64,000 nucleotides of DNA, taken from contig NZ_CANMAO010000006.1 in assembly GCF_947495845.1 (NCBI RefSeq), positions 1-64,000 on the forward strand, in the 5' to 3' direction. The DNA is from an uncultured Endozoicomonas sp. (GTDB taxonomy: Bacteria > Pseudomonadota > Gammaproteobacteria > Pseudomonadales > Endozoicomonadaceae). Of this stretch, positions 33,642-42,154 are shown in pieces. Both the position numbers and the translations under genes were made by a program. Numbering within the stretch: the stretch's first letter is position 1; each line of letters begins with the position of its first letter. Below the pieces are notes generated by a model. It ran no database searches. It had not been told where the DNA came from and was given only the letters and a program-made list of their open reading frames with translations.

Positions 33642-34883
33642 ATGAACAGAATAACGTTAGGTCTTAAAAAGACGGCTATGGTTTCTGTATTGCTGGCGGG
33701 GATCAGCGCTCCGCTTGCCATGGCCGCTCCAAAAAAAGCGCCTGAGCTTCGGCAGATTACTTATAAATACATTCTCAAAGCTCAGGAACAGATGGCAGAA
33801 GACGATTATGCCTCTGCCCGCCAGAGCCTTGAGCATGTGCTTGCCAAGGTGCAGAGCAGCAAATACGACAAGGCTGCGATCAATCAGATGCTGGGTGTCG
33901 TGTTTGCCAATCAGGAACAATACGATAAAGCGATTAGTTACTTCCGGTCTGCACTTGCCGATGATGCTCTGCATTTGCCAGCTGCGCAGCAGGTTCGCTA
34001 TAACCTGGCGCAATTGTTGATGATGAAGGGTAAATACCCTGAAGGCATTGACCAGTTGAAAATCTGGATGTCGAATCTTGATGACAATGTAGAGATACCT
34101 GCCCGTGCCTGGATCATGCTGGCAAACGGTTATTCAAGGATGCAGCAGTGGGGCAAAGTGATTGAACCAGCAGAGAATGCGATTGCTGCTTCAGATTCCC
34201 CACCCGAGTCCTGGTACACCCTGTTGTTGGCAGCTCATTATGAAATGAAGGATATTCCTTCTGCCATTGATGTGCTTGAAGTGCTGGTGACATTAGCGCC
34301 ACAAAAGAAGCAATACTGGTTGCAGCTTTCTGGCATGAATATGTCCATTAAGCGAGATGCTGCCGCATTGGCAGCACTTCGTGCAGCCTACCGGAATGGC
34401 TTGTTTGATAAAGAGAGTGACTACACACAACTGGCAAACTTTCTGACTTACCAACAGGTGCCTTATCAGGCAGGCGTTGTTTATTCGAAAGGTATGCAGG
34501 AAGGATTGGTTGAAAGTAATTTCGAAAATCTGAAAAAGCTGGCGAACTTCTGGTCTCATGCAAGAGAGAATGCCAAAGCAATTGATGCTTTTAATCAGGC
34601 GCTTGAGCTGAAAGCCGATCCGGGCCTACAGGTAAAACTTGCCAGAATGCTGGCTCGTTCTGAGCGCTATCAAGAGTTATTGGTTATGGTTGATAACCCT
34701 GTTGAAGGCATGACAGAGAAGCAACAAGGTGAAATGCTGTTTTTAACAGGTATGGCGCATTATCAGTTGGGAGATACCCGGAAGTCTCTCAGCTATATGA
34801 ATAAAGCGTCCGAGTACAAAACCAGCAGTGGGCAAGCCAAATCATGGATTGGTTTTTTACAGCAGGATTTGAGTAGCCAATAG
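33642..34883 (+). CDS. TPR-repeat periplasmic protein of the TonB2 cluster
   Basis: A 413-residue protein with a signal peptide (VSVLLAGISAPLAMAAP). Tetratricopeptide-like repeats follow throughout, for example YKYILKAQEQMAEDDYASAR, YDKAISYFRSALADDALHLP and AIDAFNQALELKADPG. TPR proteins are regularly the last gene of TtpC/TonB2 clusters and are thought to scaffold the complex in the periplasm. It begins 3 bases after tonB and ends before a strong terminator. Confidence 0.88.
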   Translation: MNRITLGLKKTAMVSVLLAGISAPLAMAAPKKAPELRQITYKYILKAQEQMAEDDYASARQSLEHVLAKVQSSKYDKAAINQMLGVVFANQEQYDKAISYFRSALADDALHLPAAQQVRYNLAQLLMMKGKYPEGIDQLKIWMSNLDDNVEIPARAWIMLANGYSRMQQWGKVIEPAENAIAASDSPPESWYTLLLAAHYEMKDIPSAIDVLEVLVTLAPQKKQYWLQLSGMNMSIKRDAAALAALRAAYRNGLFDKESDYTQLANFLTYQQVPYQAGVVYSKGMQEGLVESNFENLKKLANFWSHARENAKAIDAFNQALELKADPGLQVKLARMLARSERYQELLVMVDNPVEGMTEKQQGEMLFLTGMAHYQLGDTRKSLSYMNKASEYKTSSGQAKSWIGFLQQDLSSQ

Positions 34884-34896
34884 CTCATGAAATATT

Positions 34897-34947
34897 CCTC
34901 CCTCCTCTTTCTGCCACGGTGGGTGTGACTCCCACGGGGAGGGAGGG
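34897..34947 (+). terminator. terminator-like hairpin ending the TonB2 operon
   Basis: Outer arms CCTCCCTCC (34897-34905) and GGAGGGAGG (34938-34946), with an inner GTGGG/CCCAC stem. The sequence GACTCCCACG is shared with the hairpins at 29517-29585. No long T-tract follows (ATTCCTTATTT). Confidence 0.65.
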
Positions 34948-35362
34948 ATTCCTTATTTACTGACAGACAGTATTTAGTTAGCCACTACGCTACCAGTATG
35001 ATGATGTATTACAAAAATCCCATGCTACACTTAAAAATAAGTACAAAAGGCGGAAAAATGGATTTACGCTGTGCCGAAGATATCGTCTACTTCAGGTCTT
35101 TATGACTCTACCACTGCCGGATCTCCTTCCAATATTTCACATCAAGCTTTTCGTAATCACTTGAACGGCAATAATCATAAGGGCCTGGTCGAATGTTCGA
35201 CTTTTTCCGATAAAACTGCCTGTCACCACCCCTGTTAGGAATATGCCTCTTCATAAAAAAACGCCTAAAATTTGAGGCTCCTCGTCCTTTAGTGTGGATT
35301 TCATCCAGAAGCATCAGCGATAATCCAGGCCGTTTTTAACCTCTGCAACGTAGTGTCCTACC
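34948..35362. other. stretch with no confident gene
   Basis: A minus-strand frame of 68 codons (35108-35314; Arg/Lys-rich, e.g. KRHIPNRGGDRQFYRKK) has no recognised family or good ribosome-binding site. A 15-codon + frame starts at 35058 after a GGCGG. Adjacent to an ISL3 remnant, this is probably decayed mobile DNA. Confidence 0.35.
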
Positions 35363-35760
35363 ATGGATGGAAATCAGGTTTTTATACTCGGTCTTGGCTT
35401 GCAATCTCCCTGGAAGCTGGTTAGTCAGAATCTGGATACCTCAACAAAACCCAACGCGCTCACAATTGATGCAGCAGCTGACCGTGGTATCCTGTTTCCA
35501 TGCCCTTGTTGTGGTAAGGTCTGTCCTGCCCATGATTTCAATTCGTTGACCTGAAGGCATCTCAATTTCTTCCAACACCATTGCTTTACCGCCGCACAGG
35601 TGCCCAGAACAAAATGTGAAGAACACGGCGCTCGGCGTGTAAATATCCCCTGGCCAGATAAGGCGGCAAATTCACTCTGTTATTTAAACAAGCCCTGTTA
35701 ATGCTGGCTCGGGAGATGCCTGTCAAAGCCTGCGCCGAGTACATACTGGTTTGTTTTTAA
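35363..35760 (+). pseudogene. ISL3-family transposase N-terminal remnant
   Basis: Starts MDGNQVFILGLGLQSPWKLV and continues to the zinc finger FPCPCCGKVCPAHDF, as in ISL3 transposases. A TGA at 35552 replaces the expected Trp of 'TWRHLNFFQH'. The same frame continues RHLNFFQHHCFTAAQVPRTK then CEEHGARRVNIPWP to a TAA at about 35697. A shifted frame then gives MLAREMPVKACAEY, the next ISL3 block. The catalytic DDE domain is absent. An inactivated, truncated element. Confidence 0.8.
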
Positions 35761-35775
35761 TTGTCGAGTGCAAAA

Positions 35776-35885
35776 ATACGACATCATTTATGATTTAATA
35801 TATATTAATCAGCATGTTATGAGAGATCTTTAAAATCTTAAATGTCGTATCTTTGCTTGACTGAAAGTGTTTTTTTTGCTAGATT
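35776..35885 (+). promoter_or_regulatory. promoter and candidate operator half-sites of the AbiE module
   Basis: A sigma-70 promoter is visible: TTGACT (35857-35862), 17 bases, TAGATT (35880-35885), 36 bases before the antitoxin ATG. Upstream are two exactly inverted 9-base sites, ATACGACAT (35776-35784) and ATGTCGTAT (35842-35850); the second ends 6 bases before the -35. AbiEi antitoxins are known to bind inverted repeats upstream of their promoter and repress it, so these sites are plausible operators. Confidence 0.6.
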
Positions 35886-35920
35886 ACCTATTATGCGATT
35901 ACCTTAATTGGTTGAGTGTT

Positions 35921-36331
35921 ATGAAACGCCAGTCACTAAAAATAACAATTGCCACCAAGATAACCCGCTCTAGGCGGGAGGTTTTTTTGCGTTCGGATTT
36001 TGATAAGCTGGCCGGATACGACCAGATTGGCAGAGTGTTGCGTCAGCTAATATCCGAAGGATCGCTAATAAAAGTTGGTTATGGCCTTTATGCGAAAGCT
36101 CGGTTAAATCGAATTACTGGCAGCCCCATGTTGTCCGCCAAAGGAGGATTCGCCCAGGTTGCAGAAGAAGCGCTTTCTCGGCTAGGGGTAAAATGGGAGT
36201 CGTCAAAATCTACTGCAGCTTATCAAGCAGGCTCTACACAAATTCCAGCTAACGCAGAAGTGATTGTTTTTGAACGATTCAATCGCAAGATAGGCACCGA
36301 CAGGTTTGAACTTAAAATGGTTCGCGCTTAA
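35921..36331 (+). CDS. AbiEi-like antitoxin (DUF6088 family)
   Basis: A 136-residue protein starting MKRQSLKITIATKITRSRRE. The N-terminal winged helix carries VFLRSDFDKLAGYDQIGRVL, then LISEGSLIKVGYGLYAKAR, the AbiEi/DUF6088 pattern. The C-terminal part contains the AYQAGSTQIPANAEVIVF block. In type IV toxin-antitoxin systems this protein represses transcription and antagonises AbiEii without direct binding. ATG 35921 follows the promoter and removes a non-homologous hydrophobic extension. It overlaps the toxin start by one base (TAATG). Confidence 0.85.
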   Translation: MKRQSLKITIATKITRSRREVFLRSDFDKLAGYDQIGRVLRQLISEGSLIKVGYGLYAKARLNRITGSPMLSAKGGFAQVAEEALSRLGVKWESSKSTAAYQAGSTQIPANAEVIVFERFNRKIGTDRFELKMVRA

Positions 36332-37266
36332 TGAGTGTTGTTGATTCATCCCTTTTCCTAGATGTAGCGGACGTCTTAGGGATTGGCATTCCAGCTATCG
36401 TTGAAAAAGATTATTGGGCTACTCAATTATTAAAAGAAATATCAACACTAAAGCCTGAAGGCCACCAATTGGTATTTGCTGGCGGAACCTGCTTGGCTAA
36501 AGCACATCAAAATACATTTAGAATGTCTGAAGATATTGATATCAAAATGGTTCCACATAGAGATACAAGATCGCGCTCCAAAAACCAACAGAGAAATTTG
36601 AGACGTAAAATACATCAACTCATTAACGACATCATCGACAACAATGAGCAATTCGAGCTAGTCCAACCGCCAAAGAAAAGAAACGAAAACAAGTATCAGC
36701 AGTTTTTAATTAACTACCCTAAAGATCATGACAGCTCGGATGCATTGAGGGCTCACCTGCAACTAGACCTGACGGAATCTATCCTGCTCGAAGACCCGGT
36801 TGAGCTTTCTCTAGGCTCTCTTTATGCGAGTGAGTTGAAAGAATCAAACGAGATTCAAAACATTGCTTGTGTCACTATCAATTCAACAGCAAGTGAGAAG
36901 TTTGTATCCCTGCTTCGAAGAACAGCGTCTCACGCCAGAAACAGCTCAAGAGCAGATGACGAAACGCTTATCCGCCATGTTTATGATCTGCACTTGATTT
37001 ACGAATCAATGCGGTCGCCAGCAAGCCTGAAATCAATGATTCAGCGAGTGATAGAGATTGATCAAGAGCAGTTTGGTAATCAGCACGAGGAATTTATGCG
37101 TGATGCAAACAGCGAGTTGCGTTATGGCCTGTCTCTTTTAATTAAACAGCCGCACCATCAAGATCGATACAATAAATTTATAGGTCCGCTGGTTTATCAC
37201 CGATCTCCGGCGAAATGGAGTGAAGCTATTTCAAGTATAGAGTCGCTTGCTGGGCACTGGTTATGA
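36331..37266 (+). CDS. AbiEii/AbiGii-family nucleotidyltransferase toxin
   Basis: A 311-residue protein with the DNA polymerase beta-like motifs of AbiEii. IVEKDYWATQLLKEI is near the start, GGTCLAKAHQ (motif I) near residue 51, and RMSEDIDIKMVP holds the catalytic Asp pair. Later blocks are EKFVSLLRRT and RHVYDLHLIYES. Members transfer nucleotides to tRNA acceptor stems and cause growth arrest, giving abortive phage resistance. Paired with the antitoxin directly upstream. All motifs intact. Confidence 0.92.
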   Translation: MSVVDSSLFLDVADVLGIGIPAIVEKDYWATQLLKEISTLKPEGHQLVFAGGTCLAKAHQNTFRMSEDIDIKMVPHRDTRSRSKNQQRNLRRKIHQLINDIIDNNEQFELVQPPKKRNENKYQQFLINYPKDHDSSDALRAHLQLDLTESILLEDPVELSLGSLYASELKESNEIQNIACVTINSTASEKFVSLLRRTASHARNSSRADDETLIRHVYDLHLIYESMRSPASLKSMIQRVIEIDQEQFGNQHEEFMRDANSELRYGLSLLIKQPHHQDRYNKFIGPLVYHRSPAKWSEAISSIESLAGHWL

Positions 37267-37450
37267 TAATTACGTTCCAATACTAATTATTCTAAATATG
37301 TCGGTAGAAGGACGGCAGCGATGTTGGATCAGGATCGGGCCAATCTTAACTCTGCCCTGGCCGATGTCTGGCGGCCAAAAGACGAAACCACTCTGTAATG
37401 ATCGAGCGCTCTTAAAGGTAAGGATTAAAATAAATAACATCCTCCCCCTT

Positions 37451-37846
37451 TCAGGGCGCTTTAGCCAATCCCACCCTTACGGCGTGCGTCTGCCCGTCCT
37501 TGCCGATTTTGATAAAGTTGTAATAAACGCGGTGAGCAGTCAGGACTTTCTCTACCATGGAGGGGTTGTAGGGCTGCTTTCCTGACCATGTCAGACCATC
37601 GTTCGAGTCTTTTGATAGCGGCCTTTCCAGATAGGATACTAACCTTCGAGTGGCGTTGAAAAGGCTGTCGATGGACTGCAATAAACCGTAAAAATGGAGC
37701 TCAGCAAGTTTCGGTAGCAGTAGTGACTCTCTTCCGGGGATGTGACGGGCGGCTCGATAAGGCTCGGTAATTTTATGAAACGGTGTGTGCAGCCATTGCC
37801 CGGGTTCAAGCGCTCTCAGTGGTGACTCCAAGTGATCGATTTGCAT
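37451..37846 (-). pseudogene. transposase C-terminal fragment
   Basis: A 131-residue frame whose last third (MVEKVLTAHRVYYNFIKIG then QTHAVRVGLAKAP) has the end-of-transposase pattern 'HR-YYNF...TPA-R-GLA'. The upstream catalytic core is absent; the start at 37846 is simply the first in-frame ATG. Together with the ISL3 remnant at 35363 it brackets the AbiE module. The short stretch 37267-37450 holds a 26-codon frame (37321-37398) of no known family. Confidence 0.55.
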
Positions 37847-38120
37847 TTGGTTTTCTGCTGCTTCTTTATCAAGATATTTGTACAGAATTATACCCTTCAG
37901 AGCCTACATTCGGCAGCCTTTCCTTACCATCTAGCCCAAAAATATATCTGACAAACAAAAGCTTACATAAAAACAACGCAGTTATTGTATATTTATCTGG
38001 GAATCGTCTTTTATCTGATTTTTAGCATAGTGGCTAAAGTGTTTAGCGGTATTCAGCTGAATTCTTAATCTGTCTGGGCAGCTCCAAAGTAATAAAACCT
38101 AACGAAGACAGAAGCTGTAT

Positions 38121-39935
38121 ATGAGTATCGATTCTGACAACACCATCCCAGTCTGGAATAACACCCACATTTACAAAGATTTCAATGACCCAGCCCTCCA
38201 GCAAGACATTGAAACCATTTCAACGATATGTGATGCATTGAACGACAAAGCATTAGTGCTTGAAGACAGTGCTGGTGAAGACTTGGTTCGCATTTTGGTT
38301 GAAGCTATTAAATTTGATGAAAAGGCCAGTATTCTCTGCTGGACGGCTTCAACTTTTGCCAGTTCAATCAGTAGTGTTGATGCAAAAAATGATGAAGCAT
38401 CCAGGCTGGATGCAAAAACGAACACATTAAGCGCCAGAATTGAGCAGGCATTTAAACCGTTTAAACAGTATTTGCTGAAAGCGCCAGATGACTTGTTGGA
38501 AAAGGTGTTTTCTGATGACGACGCGGCTGGCTATCGATTCTATTTTCAACATCAGAGAAAACGTAATGTTCACCTGTTGTCTACGGAGGAAGAAGTTGCT
38601 ATTTCAGCGCTCTCTGTTGATGGGCTGCACAGTTGGTGGCGGTTGTATAATGAACTGAGGGGTTCGCTGCGATGCCAGGTTGGCGGTGAGGAAATAGGGC
38701 TCGCCAGTGCATTCAATCTCACGTTGCAACAAGATTCGGTTAAACGAAAACAGGCATGGGATGGGATTCAAAATGCCTGGGGAAGTCGCGAAGAAACCGC
38801 AGCAGCTATACTCAATGCCGTCAATGGTTGGCGAAATGAAGAAAGTCAGCTGCGCTCGAAAATTGAGCCTGTTCATTATCTGGATGTGAGTTGTCATCGT
38901 CAGAAGATTGAGAGGTCCACACTGGATGCTCTTATCGGTTCTACAGAAGCGCATCTTGATATTGGGCACAGAGCGCTGAAAGGTATGGCGAAAGGTCTTG
39001 GGCTGGATAAATTAGGCCCCCAGGATTTGCACGCGCCTTTTCCTTCTGCCAAGAGTGACGCAATAGGCTATCGGACTTTCTCCGACTCTATCGATCTGGT
39101 TGCAAATGCATTTGCAAGACTCGACCCGGCAATGGGTGAGTTTGCCCGTACCATGTATAAAAAGGGCTGGATTGATGCCAAGCCATCCGATAACCGCACG
39201 ACGGGGGCTTATTGTGCAAAGTTTCCTAAAGTGGGTGAGCCCAGAGTATTTATGACCTGGGATGGTTCTATCAGCAATGTCATTACGCTCGCTCATGAAC
39301 TGGGTCATGCCTGGCATAACTGGGTTATGAAAGATTTGTCGTTTTGTGAAACGATTTATCCTTCAACATTGGCTGAAACCGCCAGCATTTTTGCAGAAAC
39401 ACTGGTGCGTGACGCGCTGGCAGAACACGCCAGTACTGATCATGAACGGCTCGAAACGGCCTGGTTGGATGCAGAGCGGGCATCGGCATTTCTAGTCAAT
39501 ATTCCTGCGCGCTTTGAGTTTGAGAAAAAACTGGTTGAGGCAAGAGCAGAAGGGTATGTTCCTGCCAGTCAACTGACTGCGCTGATGAATGAAAGTTGGG
39601 CTAAATGGTATCAGGACAGTATTTCTGGCTATGACCCACTTTTCTGGGCAGCAAAGTTACACTTCTCAATTTCAGGCATGAGTTTCTATAACTATCCATA
39701 CTTGTTCGGCTATTTGTTCAGTCTGGGTATTTACGCCAAGAAAGAGCGTTACGGTGATCAGTTCAGTGATGTTTACCGAGGCGTTTTAATGGACACTGGT
39801 CGTATGACAGCAGAGGAATTAATTGAGAAACACTTTGATCAGGATATTCGTCAGCCAGCGTTCTGGAATGAAAGCCTGGACATTGTCGATCAACAAATCC
39901 TCCGCTTTGAAGAATTGCTTGACAAAATTACCTGA
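38121..39935 (+). CDS. pepF: M3-family oligoendopeptidase F (first copy)
   Basis: A 604-residue zinc metallopeptidase of family M3. The catalytic HEXXH is ITLAHELGHAWHNW (His392, Glu393, His396), with the third ligand region LAETASIFAETLV about 25 residues later. The C-terminal blocks ISGYDPLFWAAKLHFSI and FYNYPYLFGYLFSLGIYAKK are typical of PepF. It hydrolyses peptides of roughly 7-17 residues, normally in the cytoplasm; no signal peptide is seen. A paralogue lies 4 kb downstream, and an ABC exporter pair sits between them. Confidence 0.95.
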   Translation: MSIDSDNTIPVWNNTHIYKDFNDPALQQDIETISTICDALNDKALVLEDSAGEDLVRILVEAIKFDEKASILCWTASTFASSISSVDAKNDEASRLDAKTNTLSARIEQAFKPFKQYLLKAPDDLLEKVFSDDDAAGYRFYFQHQRKRNVHLLSTEEEVAISALSVDGLHSWWRLYNELRGSLRCQVGGEEIGLASAFNLTLQQDSVKRKQAWDGIQNAWGSREETAAAILNAVNGWRNEESQLRSKIEPVHYLDVSCHRQKIERSTLDALIGSTEAHLDIGHRALKGMAKGLGLDKLGPQDLHAPFPSAKSDAIGYRTFSDSIDLVANAFARLDPAMGEFARTMYKKGWIDAKPSDNRTTGAYCAKFPKVGEPRVFMTWDGSISNVITLAHELGHAWHNWVMKDLSFCETIYPSTLAETASIFAETLVRDALAEHASTDHERLETAWLDAERASAFLVNIPARFEFEKKLVEARAEGYVPASQLTALMNESWAKWYQDSISGYDPLFWAAKLHFSISGMSFYNYPYLFGYLFSLGIYAKKERYGDQFSDVYRGVLMDTGRMTAEELIEKHFDQDIRQPAFWNESLDIVDQQILRFEELLDKIT

Positions 39936-39955
39936 TATCGGTTGAAAGCGAAAAC

Positions 39956-39986
39956 GGCATCAGGAATAATACTTATTCCTGATGCC
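39956..39986. terminator. perfect 14-bp hairpin after the first pepF
   Basis: GGCATCAGGAATAA (39956-39969) and TTATTCCTGATGCC (39973-39986) pair perfectly around a TAC loop, 21 bases after the pepF stop. No T-tract follows on the + strand, so it may act as an mRNA-stabilising end or weak terminator rather than a classical one. Confidence 0.65.
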
Positions 39987-40055
39987 TCAACCTATGCGAC
40001 AGGTAATCAAATAAACGGCCAAAAGCTGATAATAAAAAAGGTAAAGGAGTATTTC

Positions 40056-40163
40056 ATGATTAATACCGCCCGAGAAATCACTATGACGACGTTTGCCATT
40101 GCGTGCATTCATGGACGTGTCGCTGTGAACGGTTTGGGCGGTCTGCTGAACCCCCTTCTATAG
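40056..40163 (+). CDS. candidate small peptide gene, 35 aa
   Basis: ATG 40056 is preceded by AAAGGAG with an ideal 6-base gap. The peptide reads MINTAREITMTTFAIACIHG then RVAVNGLGGLLNPLL. It has a polar N-terminal third, one cysteine, and a hydrophobic end after a Gly-Leu-Gly-Gly sequence, which resembles the double-glycine end of exported-peptide leaders. It sits between pepF and the mdlAB-like exporter. I do not recognise a family. The coding call rests on the ribosome-binding site, position and composition. An inverted repeat (ACGTCA...TGACGT, about 40199-40227) follows. Alternatively the stretch is non-coding leader for the exporter. Confidence 0.45.
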   Translation: MINTAREITMTTFAIACIHGRVAVNGLGGLLNPLL

Positions 40164-40336
40164 CGACACATCTCTCTTTTTATATTAATTATTTTTGACG
40201 TCAGGCTTCCCTGATATCAGGTGACGTTAGTGTCTTTATCGGTTTTGCATTGCCGGGGAATACCTGACTCTGACGGAAACAAAGTCTTGGCCTGTTTTCA
40301 GCGATATTTCGCTGTAAGAAGGCTTTAGGGGGATAA

Positions 40337-42088
40337 ATGTCTATTTTCTGGAACCTGGGATGGTTCTTCAAAAAACACTGGTTGCGTTACAGTTTTTGTG
40401 TGCTTTTTCTGATTCTGGTTTCTTTAGCGGAGCTTTTGCCACCCTGGATTATCGGTGAACTGGTGGATGAAGTGCAGCAGGACCGTGTCACATTTGCCAT
40501 GGTGTTGCAATCATCACTGCTTATTGCCTTTATTGGTCTTGCGATTTATGTCCTGAGAAACGGTTGGCGGATTATGTTGTTTGGTGGGGCCATTGAGCTG
40601 GGCAGAGTCATGCGCCTTCGTTTATTTCATCAATTTACTCACATGTCCCCGGAGTTTTATCAGCGACACAATACCGGCGATTTAATGGCTCATGCGACCA
40701 ATGACGTAAAGGCCATAGAAATGACGGCGGCAGAGGGAGTGCTTACTCTGGTCGATTCGATGATAGCGGGATCTGCAGTGATTATTGCCATGATCCTTGT
40801 GTGTGGCTGGGAGATGACCGTCGCGGCCTTGCTGCCGTTTCCCGTAATGGCCTGGTTGATGTTCACTTATTCAGGGTTGTTGCATTCTCGATTCAAGCAG
40901 GCGCAGGAGGCTTTTTCAGATCTTAATAATCGTGTGCAGGAAGCGGTCTCAGGCGTGCGGGCAATCCGAGCCCATGATTTGAGCAGTGCTCAGATGCAGA
41001 AGTTTGCCCATCAATCAGAATCGACGGTTGCTGCCAATATGAAAGTCGCCCGGGTTGATGCGATGTTTGATCCAACCATTTCTATTTGTGTGGGGATTTC
41101 TATTCTGGGAAGTATGGGGTTTGGGGCGTGGCGTATTAACAGTGGCCTGATGACGTTGGGGGAGCTGACAACATTTACCATTTATCTGGGCCTGTTGATC
41201 TGGCCAATGTTTGCTTTTGGTTGGCTGTTCAACATTGTGGAAAGAGGTAATGCGTCGCTTAACCGTCTTCAGTCTCTGATGGGCGAGAAACCGGGTGTAA
41301 CCGATAAGGAAGTAAAGGCTACTGATAGCCTTGATGGTGATATACGGTTTGATGTTAAGCACTTTATCTATCCTGGTGCTGATAAGTTGGCACTGGGTAA
41401 GCTGGAATTGAACCTGAAGAAAGGGCAGTTCATCGGTATTTGTGGAAGAACGGGCTGTGGTAAATCCACTTTGCTCAGATTGCTGTTGAGACAATACGAC
41501 GACGCGTCAGTCACTATTCAGATTAATGGGATCGATCACCAGCAATTTTCGCTGGATCAATTAAGAAGTCGGTTTGCTCTGGTGTCTCAGGAGCCGTTTT
41601 TGTTTTCGGCAACCATCGCGGAAAACATCGCATTTGGTAAGCCCTTTGCCAGTCGGGAAGAGATTGAACGTGTTGCCAGACTGGCTTGTGTGCATGATGA
41701 CATTGTTCAGTTTACAGAAGGTTATGAAACCCTGCTGGGAGAGAAAGGGGTGAACCTGTCCGGTGGACAGAAACAACGATTGACCATTGCCCGCGCTCTG
41801 CTCCTGGATGCAGAGGTTTTACTGTTTGATGACGCCTTTTGCTCTCTGGATATGCAGACTGAAGCGAGAATTCTCGACAATTTGATGAAGCCGGGCAATA
41901 CGAAAACCATTGTCTTGATTACACAACGCCTGACCAACTTAAACAGGGCCAATCAGATTGTTGTGCTTGATGATGGCGTCATCAGTGAATCGGGTTCTCA
42001 CAGAGATCTGATCGCAGAAAATGGCTGGTACGCAAAGATATTTAATCGTCAGGCGTTGGAAATAAAAGCATCCGGAATTAATAAATAA
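40337..42088 (+). CDS. mdlA: ABC exporter half-transporter, MdlA/SmdA-like
   Basis: A 583-residue protein: six transmembrane helices (residues 1-300, beginning FWNLGWFFKKHWLRYSFCVL) and an ATPase domain. Walker A is GRTGCGKST and the signature LSGGQKQRLTIARAL is canonical. Walker B is LLFDDAFCSLD, with Asp in place of the catalytic Glu, and the switch His is Gln (LITQRLTNL). This is the degenerate-site half of a heterodimeric exporter. The partner is the next gene. E. coli MdlAB/SmdAB is the closest known type. Export of peptides is suggested by the flanking peptidases. Confidence 0.9.
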   Translation: MSIFWNLGWFFKKHWLRYSFCVLFLILVSLAELLPPWIIGELVDEVQQDRVTFAMVLQSSLLIAFIGLAIYVLRNGWRIMLFGGAIELGRVMRLRLFHQFTHMSPEFYQRHNTGDLMAHATNDVKAIEMTAAEGVLTLVDSMIAGSAVIIAMILVCGWEMTVAALLPFPVMAWLMFTYSGLLHSRFKQAQEAFSDLNNRVQEAVSGVRAIRAHDLSSAQMQKFAHQSESTVAANMKVARVDAMFDPTISICVGISILGSMGFGAWRINSGLMTLGELTTFTIYLGLLIWPMFAFGWLFNIVERGNASLNRLQSLMGEKPGVTDKEVKATDSLDGDIRFDVKHFIYPGADKLALGKLELNLKKGQFIGICGRTGCGKSTLLRLLLRQYDDASVTIQINGIDHQQFSLDQLRSRFALVSQEPFLFSATIAENIAFGKPFASREEIERVARLACVHDDIVQFTEGYETLLGEKGVNLSGGQKQRLTIARALLLDAEVLLFDDAFCSLDMQTEARILDNLMKPGNTKTIVLITQRLTNLNRANQIVVLDDGVISESGSHRDLIAENGWYAKIFNRQALEIKASGINK

Positions 42089-42154
42089 AAATAAATCTAC
42101 TCCCGTACTTTCGTAGCCGTCGAGTAGCAAAATACAGTTTCAAGGAAGTGAGCC

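Noticed and set aside
39942-40163. Longer 73-codon version of the small peptide starting at TTG 39942
   Set aside because: The extra part runs through the perfect hairpin at 39956-39986 and has no ribosome-binding site. ATG 40056 is better supported.
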